Shown in pieces: positions 36,659 through 47,619 of a stretch of DNA of 64,000 nucleotides. A model generated the notes under the pieces. The model was not told the origin of the DNA and searched no databases. It was given only the letters and a program-made list of their open reading frames with translations. Both the position numbers and the translations under genes were made by a program. Each line of letters opens with the position of its first letter. Within the stretch, counting starts at the first letter, position 1. Origin of the DNA: Phycomyces blakesleeanus NRRL 1555(-) (Eukaryota; Mucoromycota; Mucoromycetes; Mucorales; Phycomycetaceae); the NCBI RefSeq assembly GCF_001638985.1, contig NW_017265147.1:1-64000 (forward strand), written 5' to 3'.

Positions 36659-38683
36659 ATGTCCACATATATATATATATGGCTCAAATACTTCACTTTA
36701 CCTAATATTTTGCTTTATTTTATTTTATCTTATCTTATTTATCTTTACCTAAACACTAGCTCATTGCAATGGCCGCTATCAGATTCAAAGAAGGTGGCAG
36801 CTTTATATGAATTATTATTATTATTATATAATGATTTTGTGCTGACCACTTTTATAGTTATAAGCTCTTTTATATTAAACCGCCTTGAGAATCATCCAAG
36901 CGTCAGTCTAGATGACTTTGTGAAGGAAAACAAAGATTTTATCATTCAAAACACAAATCTGGGTGATAACATAGAGGTGATATGGACCAAAAGATTTGGA
37001 ACTACAGCAAAAGAGTTGAAAGTTAAATTGGTTAGTTATCATTCTATATACATATATAATCAGGCTCGAGTTTATTTATTTTAAAAACACTGTATCAAAA
37101 ATTAGACGAGATCGACTGTCAATTGGGGTTCGCTTGCCCTTGAGTATTTAACCAAATGCAAACAAAGCAGAGATACAGTATCCGATTGTTCTACTTCTGA
37201 GGCATCATCTTATTCTTATTCTTCGTCATTATCGTTGTCATCATCAGCAGCAGCTTCAGCTTATATCAGTTCCAGAGATTACAAACTGTCCATCGATGAT
37301 AAAGAGAATATCAAAAAGATGTATAACAGCCTAAATACAGAAAAGATGTGGAAGCTGAGTAGTGGAACAATCGTTGAAAAGATTATGGAGAAAGTAGCAC
37401 TCGCTTGCGAATACGAGCAGTAAGATTGGATTATATGCGCAAAGTTGCTCTAGTCTAGTAATTGGCTGATCGACTAATTGATGGTGTTAGTCCGGCCCAC
37501 TCACTAATTCTCGACCCACAAGAAGCATCATGGTCTGAGCACTTTACGGTTGAAGAACTAAAAGAAATAGCGGCACACAAGGCGCCAAAGTTTCAAGACT
37601 TCCCGAAAGAAATGGAAGAATATATCAAATCCTACAAAACGTTGGTAAGAAAAGTGATTAACTACTACTCTTACTAATTTGCCTAAAGTATCAAGAATCA
37701 CTTTAATAACCTTTTAATTCCACAAAGTATGATATTGAAGAGCTCTGGGACCACAATCAGGCGCATACATTCCACCCAAAGAAGCAAGCAGACCTGTACT
37801 GGTTGCATCAATCGATAATAAATACATTAGAGCTATATTTTTACAACTTGCTGGATAAAGGACCCGAGAATTCCGAAAGTGATTTAATTCATAGAGTATG
37901 GCGACCTATCTACTCATGTTTCAATTGTACCTCAATAAGTGTAAACAGGTAAGATTTATGACCAACAATCACTCTTTTTCATACGATAAGCTTAGTATGC
38001 ATTTTGTATATATTTTTTTAGCGGTGAGGTGATGAGTAGTGCGTCATCAAGAAGGAAGAATGCCAACCGGGTTCTTCCTACAATTACTCCAATAGAGCGA
38101 AAGAAGCTTGGAACTCGAGTGGATCTCTTGTTCCGCACCACGGTGGTTGAGCTGGGAACCGCCGAGTTCAAAAGGAACGAAGATGAAGGCAGCCAATGCC
38201 TGAGAGAAATAGGACTAAAGTGCCCTAAAGCAATGAAAGATATGATGGTAGCTTTGTTGGAGACCGCACCCACAGAGCTTGGAAATATATCTACCCATGG
38301 ATTCCAAGTGTCAGGTAAGAAATGAATTTGCAACATTTTTCTTAAAAAAATATATAAGTAAAGCGTATTCTAATATCTGATCTGTAGGTTTATTAATGAA
38401 CCAGTTGACCCTGACAATCCCAGAAGGATACGTGTGTAGAGTATCGCGCCTCTCACAGCCACTACGATATCCAGATAGTCCAAAACAGTTTTTCCGATAC
38501 TTGTATCCAATCCTCAAAGTTATCTGGAATGTCAAGTTGAGAATGGCTGCCACTCTGGAGAGAGTGAATGAGGAGCAAGGCGAAGTTCCTTTATCCTATG
38601 ATTACCAACCGCAAACCTCTGAAATGACTATTCCTTCATGTTTTAGCCCTAATCCCACCAAGAAAAGAAAATTCAATAAATAA
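36659..38683 (+). CDS. Uncharacterised protein with PD-(D/E)XK-nuclease-like signature, probably a Mucoromycota-expanded family
   Basis: Exons (plus): start–37030, 37106–37419, 37491–37644, 37728–37948, 38022–38314, 38388–38683; frames agree at every junction from 37030 on. The C-terminal half is the informative part. RVDLLFR is followed by VELGTAEFKR, i.e. an Asp on a predicted strand and then E-x-G-x-x-E-x-K, consistent with motifs II and III of a PD-(D/E)XK fold. Then come CPKAMKDMM and GYVCRVSRLSQPLRYPDSP. The tail ends in a basic KKRKFNK. I believe such proteins occur in many copies in mucoralean moulds, without known function; that is memory, not a search. The N terminus is unclear: the ATG at 36659 gives a hydrophobic leader that may be intronic, and the sure sequence begins at LSDSKKVAALYELL (about 36775). 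It lies between the DPH1 gene and its inverted fragment. Confidence 0.72.
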
Positions 38684-39307
38684 AAATAAAATAAAATGCA
38701 TTTAATTTAATATAAAACAAAAGACGTATATTTAATGTATATAAAAGTGTTTGTAGCAGTTATATTCTCTTTAACACTACATTTAATGTAACGGCAAAAG
38801 TGTACAAGACTTTTATATATATATATAATAGCTTTATTAAATAACTTTAAAGAAGAGAACAATAACAAATGAATTTTAATAATATAAAAATTGCTGTGTA
38901 ATCGGTGTAATTGAGTTAATTAGTCCTTCCTGTACAAATACTTTAAGCTCTACTGATGATGTTTAAAGCAGTTTAAGATACGATTTTGGTCATTTTGAGG
39001 TTACCTGGAATTCATGTCTTTTTTATAGACTTATTAGACCAACCAACCGACCAACCAACAAAAAAAGACAGTCTTAATCATTATGTTTCTATTTAAGAAT
39101 AAAGTTCAAATTAACGTGGTAATTTGAAACCAGTAGACTCTTAAGCCGAGTATGGAAGGTATACAAAAGTGGTTCACAAATCCCATTAATAGGTTTTATA
39201 TTGTCTTATTTTATTTTGTCTTCTTTTTTTGTCTTTCTATTTTATACTTTCTTGTGAACCTATCCGTGTATATTACACACGTTATTTCTTCTTATTCTTA
39301 CTCTCCC
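38684..39307. other. Convergent 3' region, includes the right arm of the DPH1 inverted duplication
   Basis: Lies between the stops of the PD-(D/E)XK-like gene and DPH1. Positions about 39075–39307 are the DPH1 3' flank that is duplicated in inverted form at 33360–33668. ACCAACCAACCGACC and poly-A runs near 39040 mark the inner edge where similarity fades. No gene is seen. Confidence 0.6.
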
Positions 39308-41158
39308 TTATACGGCAGCTTGCACAATTTCTGGCTTTTTTCTTGCAGACCGAGTTACATTCCGGCCGTGGTTTGGTGTCCAGGGACCCAAGCTGTCATT
39401 GGCATAAAAGTCCATCGGGTACACCTCTTGCCACTCCGCCTTTCCAAGTGCAATTGAGGCCTCATAAGGTGTTAAAAGAGGTTTTGGGAATGCATAGCCC
39501 CAATCAATCGAGAGACGAGGGCATGCAATCTGAATCCAACTGATTTATACATACCAGATATCATTAAACCATGAATATATATATATATATCTACATAAAT
39601 AAACTTACGCGTCTACATCTTCGAATTGTGCCAATTTTCCGGGGAAGATCTCGGATAGCAAGACAATAACAGAAGTCTTTCCAGCATCGCTGATGGTCTT
39701 CTCAAGGTACTCCATAACCTGAGGTTTACCCTGTCTACCAAGTGTGCCCAGAATCAGGCCGTACTTCTTTGCTTGTTTGCCAACTTGGATTGCATGTTTG
39801 CGAAGTGAGTGCATCTCAGAATGGTCATAGCGTTCCCGAGTGAATGTCTTTCCATATGGATCGTACCTTTTATTTTTATACAAAAAAGAGTCAATTAATA
39901 CTGTAAAGAGAGGGTTTAGTAGGTATTGTTTCACTTACTGGAAAGCAGGAATATCAGGATTCTGTATCATGATGGATTCCAAATGGAATCGACCGTCACC
40001 AATATAGCTAATTATTATTACTACCTTGTTAATATACTTGCCATAATTATTATAAAAATTATAAAAAAACTAATCTGAAATATAAACACCCACTCACATA
40101 ATAGCTTCATAACCTGGCAATTTAGGTGAAGTACAACCGAGAATCTCACCAGGAGATAAGGGCTTTGACTGTGGGATCAACATGTCGTATTCTGTCTTTA
40201 ATGCCTCTCGTGATGCCTAAAGAGAAAGAATGAAAACACATACAGAAACATTGATGCTCTTTAATTATATATATATGATTACATGTGTGCGTCTAGACTT
40301 TTATGATCATTCATGAGACTTACCTGTAGTGCAGTAGCAAATTGAATTGTGCTCACCAAAACAATTTTCTTTCCAGTCTCAAAGTTCTTTCTGACGGTGT
40401 CAATAAAGTGCGAGGTATCGATCCCAATATCCACAAAAACGTACAGCGTATTGATAGGTGTTACATCCACAGGTACTGAAATATATATGCAAACATTGCC
40501 TTTTTGAGCAAAGCTCCTCTTTCCACACACAAACACACATAAAAGTCTTCTATTTCTAAACCCATAATTTTTTCTTTCTTTTTTTGTAGATCACACTTAT
40601 CGTGTTCACTTACCCAAGCAACTGTGAGCATAGTGAACCAAGAAATCACATCCCAGGGCGCGTGCAGTGAAATCATCTATACAGCAAGCGCCATATGTGA
40701 CATCACCCATAATCAAAGTCTCGGCATCACAGAAACTATAGATTTGACATTTCTATATTCTTTAATAATCCCATTCCTCCCTTCATTTATATACACAAAC
40801 AAAGCAAATAAAGAATACTCAAATTATGACTTACACTTCAAGGATATCTGAGATCAAGCAGGCAAACATCAACAGTCCCTCAGGCAATTGAAGAGCGACT
40901 TGTAATTATTATTATTTTTGGAAATTTGTTCAACAATTGAGTCAAAAACATTGTACTTTATGCAATTCATTCATTTTATTCTATTTTATTTTCAATCTTT
41001 TTAATATTTTTTTAAGTATCTACCTTTCTTTGCTCCTGCTTTCTTTACTCTCCAAACAGTCTTGTGGATCTCAAAGTTGTAGTTTGATGGAATCTATTGA
41101 ATGTCAATTCTAGTCATTCCATTTATATTCAAAGAAACTACAACAGAAACAAACACAC

Positions 41159-41206
<48 letters not shown>

Positions 41207-41519
41207 ATACAAGTCTTACTTGTTCAATAGCCTTGTTCAACAAAGGATCATTAAGAATCTCATCAGGAATTTGATTTACAGCTCTGTTGGCTCTTGGTCG
41301 ACTGGATTCTTTATTGATTTATTGATTTATTTTATTACAAGATCTAATGAGATTCATTTTGCACCAATGGGCTAATTTATAAAAAAAAAACTCACTGGCA
41401 AATCCAACAGCACCATCCTCAATCGAAGGTTCATTATCTCCTACTGTTGCTGCTGCTGCTGTCTTCTTTGCACGACCAACAAATCGTTTTCTTGGTTTCT
41501 CTGCTTGTTGTGTGTCCAT
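39308..41519 (-). CDS. DPH1: Diphthamide biosynthesis protein 1, 10 exons, 432 aa
   Basis: Subunit of the Dph1–Dph2 radical-SAM-like [4Fe-4S] enzyme that transfers 3-amino-3-carboxypropyl from SAM to the histidine of eEF2, the first step of diphthamide synthesis. Exons on the minus strand: 41519–41396, 41308–41220, 41093–41024, 40898–40835, 40735–40614, 40475–40324, 40216–40098, 40007–39939, 39866–39609, 39539–39308 (1299 nt in frame). Family landmarks: [39 protein letters not shown], and the three cluster-cysteine regions [16 protein letters not shown] and [21 protein letters not shown] and [14 protein letters not shown] are also typical. The length is normal for the family. It is divergent from COX15 across 306 bp. 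A decayed inverted copy of its last exon and 3' flank lies at 33180–33668. Confidence 0.97.
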
Positions 41520-41825
41520 GGTTAGGGGAGGTTTGAGTCAAATTCAACTTTCACTTCAAGACAAGAAACACCCAAGCGGGGAAAGTCGGTCGGCCATCAA
41601 AGCCACCATAAACTTCCTAAAACGGGAATACATTTCGAAAAACCAACAAAAAAAATCGACCCACTCACCCACTTAACATATACAACCCCCCCTTGCCCTT
41701 GTTCCATACATTATTTGTTTTATTAATATTATTAATATTATTAATTATTAATTATATTAATTGTAGTAATAAAACAAAACCTTTAACCTCCCCCAACCTC
41801 CCAACTCTATTTTATATTTATTGCA
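41520..41825. promoter_or_regulatory. Bidirectional promoter region DPH1/COX15
   Basis: A 306-bp spacer between two divergent start codons, so both promoters and leaders must share it or lie upstream within it. The DPH1-proximal part is moderately GC-rich, with GGGGAAAGTCGGTCGGCC near 41578–41596. The COX15-proximal part is pyrimidine/AT-rich, with TTAATATTATTAATTATTAA runs. No defined factor site can be named. Confidence 0.6.
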
Positions 41826-43654
41826 ATGCTTTCAGGCACGGTAAAAAGACTGACAGGGCTGACAAAACCAAGTGCAATTGTACGACCTTCATTGCAATGT
41901 CAACGTACATTTGTCACAAAGTATAATGCCTTGAGTGCATCCAAAACGACCCGCTCAGTATTTGCTCAGCCAAGCTTGGTGTCCCGTTTGTCTTTCAACA
42001 AGACTGCTCTTGTTTCAAAGAGGTTCGGGTCTACAGTAGTAGAAAAAGTAGTACCAGGGGCCGTTGCCCCTACTATTGGCCAGTCTGCCACTCAGGTAGT
42101 CAAGGAAGTTGTCACACGCCCTGTGGTGGCATATTGGCTGTACTTCAATGCCGGTCTTATCTATGCTATTGTGGTGGTGGGAGGTCTGACACGCTTAACA
42201 GAAAGTGGATTGTCAATTACAGAGTGGAATGTTATTTCGGGTATGAAGCCCCCTCGTTCTGATCAGGAGTGGGTGGATGAATTTAACAAATACAAACAAT
42301 ACCCCGAGTATAAAATGTAAGCAAGACTCTTCTTCTTCTTTTGAATGTATATATAAATTACAGAGAATAGAGGGAATCAAAAGAAGGAAAAGAAGACCCG
42401 GAAATGCTGAGAGAAATAGAGATCTTCATGTTCAACCATTCATCTCCTTGTATTTTTTTTTTCTTGGTTAGTTTGAACCGCCACATGACATTGGAAGAGT
42501 TCAAGAAGATCTTTTACTGGGAATGGTCTCATCGTATGATTGGCCGCTTCATTGGCGCCTCCTTTATTCTTCCTGGTCTCTTCTTTGCCTCACGGGGCTA
42601 TATGAACAAGCGTGTTATGAAACAAACATTCGGTATCTCGTGTTTGTTAGGATTCCAGGTAAGAAAGAAATTAAATAGAAGTTTATGGGTCATTTTGATA
42701 GTTTTCCTATACATATATGTGTGTCGGTGTCGGTGTTGGTGCTGGTATTTGTACATATATACTTATCTTTATATATGTGCTTATCCAATATTATTGAAAT
42801 TTAGGGATTTATGGGATGGTACATGGTTCAATCCGGTCTGTCCCAGGCATTACTTGAGAAACCTGGAGCTGTTCCTCGTGTGAGCCAATACCGCTTGACT
42901 GCTCACTTGGCTACCGCAATCCTGATCTATGGCACAACAATCTTTTCTGCTGCCGATATTCTCAGACGCCACAAGCTGGCCACTGGAACTTTCTCTCAAA
43001 AGGCTGCCGACTTACTTAATAGCCCTCTCTTGAAGCGGTTCCGTATCATGTCTCACTCGCTTGGAAGCTTGATCTTGATTACTGTCATGTCGGGAGGATT
43101 GGTAGCAGGTCTGGATGCAGGTTTGATTTATAATGAATTCCCTTACATGGGTAACGGTATCGTTCCTCCTACTTCTGAGCTCTGGTCAGATGATTACGTT
43201 AAGCCAGAAGACAATGGCAAATGGCGTAACTTGCTCGAGAACCCTACCACAGTTCAATTCGATCATCGTACTTTGGTAAGTAATTGATATTGTGTAATGT
43301 GTAATGTGTAATGTGTGATGGGTATGATGAGAAAAGAGATATCATAAGAATAAAAAGACGCTCAACTTTGGTCCATTTGTTTGGTATTTGGTATTTGATG
43401 TTTTGTAGGCTGAGACAACTGCTGTTGCTGCCACGGCTCTGTGGTGCTACTCTCGTCGCCTTCCCTTGCCAAAGAATGCTCGTCTGGCTGTCAATACCAT
43501 GATGGGCGCTATTGTTGTCCAGGTTACTCTCGGTATTTCTACCCTGATCTACATGGTTCCAATTGAACTCGCTGCTGCTCATCAGGCAGGTGCTATGGCT
43601 CTGTTGACCTCTAACTTTTGGTTGATTCATGCTCTTCGAAGAGTACCCTTGTAA
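41826..43654 (+). CDS. COX15: Haem A synthase COX15, 4 exons, 464 aa
   Basis: Mitochondrial inner-membrane enzyme that oxidises the C8 methyl of haem O to give haem A for cytochrome c oxidase. Exons: 41826–42316, 42472–42658, 42805–43275, 43409–43654 (1395 nt in frame). The first ~70 residues are basic and Ser-rich, an expected mitochondrial presequence. The family core begins at GGLTRLTESGLSITEWNVI, then MKPPRSDQEW, EWSHRMIGR, GFMGWYMVQSGL, HRTLAETTAV and HQAGAMALL. The conserved His ligands (in SHRM, SQYRLTAHL, DHRTL, AHQAG) are present, with about eight hydrophobic segments. The start codon heads the only frame carrying a presequence. The second respiratory-chain gene in the window, COX9, is 13 kb away. 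Confidence 0.97.
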
Positions 43655-43991
43655 AAAAAAGCCAAAAGAAGAAGAAGATAAAAGCAAAAAGGCAAAAACA
43701 CAAAAGTTGATTTTTTTTCTTACAAGATACAAGTATAATATCTTTGAATATTGAATATTTATTTATTGACTTTCGATTCTTGTAAATCAGTATAGAATAA
43801 TGCTACTTATACTTTTAATAATAACAATAATAAACAAATAATAATAATAGTAGCAATATTATCAAGAATAAAATTTACATATATATATTCATTATGGAAA
43901 AGGGACCGGTGATTCAGTTGGTGATTTGTTTATTTTTCTACATATCCATACCCCATATACATATATACTGTTTCAATTTCTAGTTCAAGTT
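43655..43991. other. Convergent 3' spacer
   Basis: A short AT-rich region between the COX15 stop and the stop of the minus-strand defensin-like gene. It contains ATAATAATAG repeats and AATAAA-type poly-A signal candidates (for example near 43866). No gene is seen. Confidence 0.5.
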
Positions 43992-44204
43992 CTAACTTTC
44001 GGTAGGTTTTGCTCGAAATACAGGTATGTGGCAGATACAGATCTTTTTGGAGCCGCATTCACCCCAAGTGAAGCCATCGAGTATACAATAGACAACACAG
44101 TCTTTACTGTCCCGACATTTGCCATGAGGGTTGTTAATTGCTGGCAGTGCAACGACAGAAAATAAAAAGGACACCAAAAGGCACAGCTGGAAGAGATATC
44201 TCAT
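43992..44204 (-). CDS. Secreted defensin-like CS-alpha-beta peptide, 70 aa
   Basis: A single-exon secreted peptide. Residues 1–20 form a clear signal peptide (MRYLFQLCLLVSFLFSVVA, cleavage near ALPA). The mature part has six cysteines spaced C-x5-C-x3-C-x9-C-x5-C-x-C (positions in KCRDSKDC, VYC, WGEC, KICICH), the classical CS-alpha-beta defensin framework with CxxxC helix and CxC strand. The C-terminal extension of about 10 residues (FRAKPTES) lacks cysteine. Such peptides are usually antimicrobial or act in competition, and sometimes in signalling; activity here is inferred from the framework only. It lies between the convergent COX15 and the P0 gene on the same strand. I do not recognise the exact family. 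Confidence 0.82.
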   Translation of the reverse strand: MRYLFQLCLLVSFLFSVVALPAINNPHGKCRDSKDCVVYCILDGFTWGECGSKKICICHIPVFRAKPTES

Positions 44205-44866
44205 GGAAAGATCAAGATGGAAAAGACTGTTATGTTTGTTCGTTTGTTTGTAAAGAAACGCGTTTGATAAGAAATAATCTTTATATATTCAAATTTCATT
44301 TATTTGTATATATATATATAAACCATGCGGTTTTTCGTAAATGAACAAGATGACTGAGAGAGAAAAGGAAAGACGATCAAGGGAGGTCTCATTTACAAGA
44401 AATATATAAATATAATAACAAATATCAATTGTAGTACTTCTTGAGTTTTAAAGTTGTAACGAAAGATACTCACATCAAGAGATATTTCTTAAAAAGATAT
44501 AAACGTCTATATATAAATTCATGATCTCCTCCACTCCCTCTTCTCTCTTTACGTATTTTATATTCAAAAATTAACTCTTAGGAGTAAAGTAAAATAAATA
44601 TAGAAAATGCATTTATTTACTTCATAGTGAGCCACCACATAATAACATTCTAAATCAACCCACACGTGCGCATAGATAAACGTTAAAACCGATCATCATC
44701 CGTAACAATTTCAAGGGACACAATAACCACAATAACACACATACACATTTTTTATAAAAAGAATTGTACTTTTATTTTGAAACAAAAAAGAATCTAAAGA
44801 AACAACGCACAAGGGGAAGTTATTTCTATTAAACTCTTTTTTTCAAGACACTTCATTGCGAATTGT
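44205..44866. promoter_or_regulatory. Upstream region of the defensin-like gene / 3' flank of P0
   Basis: A 660-bp AT-rich stretch that should carry the defensin-like promoter. TATATA tracts lie at 44308–44320 and 44509–44515 and a CTCCTCCACTCCC pyrimidine run near 44525 (plus strand). No named site can be assigned. Frames here are low complexity. Confidence 0.5.
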
Positions 44867-45799
44867 TTAATCGAAGAGACCGAAACCCATATCGTCATCC
44901 TCAGAGTCCTCATCGGAAGCCTCAGCAGCGGCGGCGGGGGCATCAGAAGAAGCAGCGGCAGCAACGGGGGCAGCGGCAACAGCGAAGGCCTCGGGGTTGG
45001 CAAGGTACTCCTTGATTTGCTCAGAGCCCTCGAAGGTGTAGTCGGTGGCGACGGAGACGGCCAACAAGTTCTTGTAACCGTTGATGAGGGAGTGGGGAAC
45101 GGAAGCCAAAGTGGGGTAACCGACAGCGAGGGAGATGGAAGCAACCTCACGGATGGCAGCCAAAAGGTTACCGATCAACTGGGACTCCTCAACATCCAAA
45201 ACCTCGGAAGAGAAGGCGGAACCCTGGTCGTAGACCTGGGAAACGGACATACCGTAGGTGAAGGGAGAGATGTTCAACATGTTCAAGAGGGCAGCCTCGG
45301 AGGGACCGACCTTGGTACCAGCGGCAACAAGGTTGACATCGGAAACGATTTCAATGGTACCACGGGAAATCTTGGTGGGGATACCAAGAGCCTGGAAGAA
45401 AGAGGTCTTTCCGGGCTCCATACCGGTGTTACCACCGGGAACGATGACATCAACGGGGGCGACGGCACCAGCACGAGCGGGGGCAGCAACACGGTTGGAG
45501 GTGATCTTCTCACGGATGGCCTTGAGGTCAGCGTTGGTGAATACGAAACCAATGTTACCCTTGACGTGGGGGAGGATACGCTCGAACTCGGGACGCTCAC
45601 TGAGGAAGGTCTTCAAGGCACGACGAACCATGGTGTTCTTACCCATAAGGACGACACCCTCTCCACGGAGGGAGAAACGGATCTGGTGCATCTGGTTGGA
45701 GCTGACATTGTCAACGTTGACAATGAAGATGGACTGGTAGGTGTCCAAGTAGGTCTTGAGTTTCTCAAAGTACAATTCCTTGGCTGCTCGCTTCGACAT
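44867..45799 (-). CDS. RPP0: 60S acidic ribosomal protein P0, single exon, 310 aa
   Basis: Core of the ribosomal stalk that binds P1/P2 dimers and helps activate elongation-factor GTP hydrolysis. A full-length, intronless coding frame. The N-terminal L10-type RNA-binding domain is visible ([52 protein letters not shown]). The P0 insert domain lies around residues 110–190 ([19 protein letters not shown]). An Ala-rich hinge precedes the acidic tail [16 protein letters not shown] shared with P1/P2. Codon use is strikingly biased and more GC-rich than its neighbours, as expected for very high expression. A pyrimidine tract plus ACAG about 40 nt upstream of the start suggests a 5'-UTR intron. Confidence 0.98.
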   Translation of the reverse strand: MSKRAAKELYFEKLKTYLDTYQSIFIVNVDNVSSNQMHQIRFSLRGEGVVLMGKNTMVRRALKTFLSERPEFERILPHVKGNIGFVFTNADLKAIREKITSNRVAAPARAGAVAPVDVIVPGGNTGMEPGKTSFFQALGIPTKISRGTIEIVSDVNLVAAGTKVGPSEAALLNMLNISPFTYGMSVSQVYDQGSAFSSEVLDVEESQLIGNLLAAIREVASISLAVGYPTLASVPHSLINGYKNLLAVSVATDYTFEGSEQIKEYLANPEAFAVAAAPVAAAASSDAPAAAAEASDEDSEDDDMGFGLFD

Positions 45800-46204
45800 G
45801 ATAAATAAACTGTTCGAGGACTTTTAAAGAGCCTGTATCAAAAAAATAAGATATTTGTAAGTATCAAAAAATCTTTCATTTTTTTATGGATGTATGGATG
45901 TATGGATGTATGGATGTATGGATGGGTGTATAAATAAATGGATGTATGTATGGATCAATAGATCTATGGATGGATGGATGGATGTGTAGATGGATGGATA
46001 TATATCTATTCTATCTATGTAAATTTGTAGTGGATGATAATTACCGTTAGGTTACAGATAAAGGGAGAACGCCAGGGCTCACAGAGCAGAGGAATTGTTA
46101 TAGCAATTCGAGACGAAGTATGTGACTGGTTATACTCTACCAAGAAAAAAAAAGTATCGGCGCTCATAATAATAACGAATAGTAAAGAGTTATATATAAA
46201 TATA
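45800..46204. promoter_or_regulatory. Upstream region of P0 with GGATGTAT repeat
   Basis: The 5' flank of the ribosomal P0 gene. The proximal part has a pyrimidine tract and AG typical of a leader intron acceptor. At about 45888–46010 there is an imperfect GGATGTAT/GGATGGAT repeat. The young Tc1-type element inserted at 46205 is about 400 bp upstream of the P0 start codon. Confidence 0.6.
45888..46010. repeat. GGATGTAT/GGATGGAT tandem repeat
   Basis: At least five GGATGTAT octamers, followed by degenerate GGATGGATG units with ATAAATAA interruptions, all upstream of the P0 gene. Simple repeat; any promoter role is unknown. Confidence 0.8.
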
Positions 46205-46415
46205 GTAAATTCAAAAACCGGGCCAGCAAATGTAAAATTTGTACTCCGCAACTTATATCTTCTTGAGTTCTTATTCTTTCGCGATAGTTTTAATACACTC
46301 TAGGACATCTGTTAAAGAGCTGCAGCATACTATGCTAGTATAGATATATATATAGTATTAATAAAAAGTTATATGAAAAAAAGTGGAAATTTTCAGTGGC
46401 CCGGTTTTTTAGGTA
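46205..46415 (+). repeat. Left terminal inverted repeat of the 46–48 kb element
   Basis: 211 bp, inverted partner of 47620–47830. It begins GTAAATTCAAAAACCGGGCC after a TA and ends ...CCCGGTTTTTTAGGTA. Confidence 0.9.
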
Positions 46416-46428
46416 AAGGTATCTTTTT

Positions 46429-47443
46429 TTATTTTTCATTAATAAGATACCCTTTCTTCAAAATGCATTTATGCATTCTGCTTTGCATGGATTCAATTAG
46501 ATTCTTGCACATCTCCTCTGGGATACTATCCCACTCATTCTGGAAACGGGACCACAATTCCCTCATTGAGCTGGCTGGCTCTTCATATTGGTAGAGTTTA
46601 CCCTTTGTGTACGCCCAAAGGTTTTCGATGGGATTAAGGTCAGGCGAAAACGGTGGGAAATCAATGACCTCAATCCCCTCTGCCTTCAACCACTTTCTGG
46701 TATTGGCTGCAGTGTGTGACCGGGCGTTATCATGCAAAAACATGATATCGGACTTGATGAGATTCTGCTTCTTCAAGTTCTTCAGTAAGCCCTGCTCCAA
46801 AACTGTTACGTATTTTGGGCTTGTCATGATTTCATTGATCTTGAGAAGCTCTCCGTGACCTCTGGACGAAAAGCATCCCCAAACCATAACGTGTCCTCCA
46901 GCACGAACAGGGGAAGTCTTACCCTTATATTTTTTAATTGCCGACTTCTTCAACCTACCTCCATCTCTTTCCATCCGAGCCAAAGCGATTCACCTTACAT
47001 TCGTCTGAGAAGACAACACACTTCCAGTCCTCCACGGTGAAGTTGATATAGTTCCTTGCGAACTCCATACGCTGCTTGCGGATAGCGGGGTTTGTTTTTA
47101 CCTTCGGAGGTGGTTCCAAGGTACAGATGAACCCAGATGCTTTTAGCAAGGTGCGGATTGCTGGAGCCTTGACAGCAAAACCTTTACCACATAGCCGTCT
47201 CTCTGCCTCTGTTGTTGTCATAAATTCCTCATTTAGGAATGCATAGATGATACGGTGGGCGAGCCTTTCATCGATTTGGGCAGGTCTACCCCCAGGAACT
47301 GAGGTGGAGATGTTCAATTTTCTTCGATATCTCTTGACAGAAGTCTGCGAAACACCAGCAATCTTTGCTACCTCGGCTGTAGACTTTCCATGTCTAAGTT
47401 CAACTTCAATTGAGAGTATTTTGTCGCGTGAGATGGGAGACAT
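46429..47443 (-). pseudogene. Tc1-type DD34E transposase with one frameshift
   Basis: The frame starting at 47443 (MSPISRDKIL) gives two helix-turn-helix modules (STAEVAKIAGVSQTSVKRY; a GGRPAQ hook) and the first catalytic Asp (VVFSDECK). It stops at about 46955, after GSDGKRW. The next frame, open from about 46983, continues without delay (GRLKKSAIKKY, GGHVMVWGCF), with the second Asp (FLHDNARSHTA) and the Glu 34 residues later (SPDLNPIENLW), ending at 46429. So a small indel around 46960–46985 breaks an otherwise complete gene. It is either a recent inactivation or a sequencing error; the young inverted repeats make either plausible. Confidence 0.88.
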
Positions 47444-47619
47444 TTTTGTTTTAAAGTTGAGCAAAGGAACAAGGAAAACTCTGAAAAATTCAATATAATA
47501 TATCTATTTTGTTTGCATGATTGTGATGTAATGACAAGACACACTCCGTATAAAAATTATCATAAAGCAGTTCTGCATTGAAAGTAAAGAAATAATGCTT
47601 TACTCTATTTTTTGGCCCA

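Noticed and set aside
33180..39440. Initial idea that the inverted arms are terminal repeats of a new transposon
   Set aside because: The right arm proved to be the DPH1 last exon and 3' flank, so the arms are a gene-end duplication rather than transposon ends. A composite mobile unit remains possible but unproven.
45017..45808. 263-codon plus frame opposite ribosomal P0
   Set aside because: Antisense of a highly codon-biased gene; Gly/Asp/Leu repeats mirror Ala/Pro/Lys codons.
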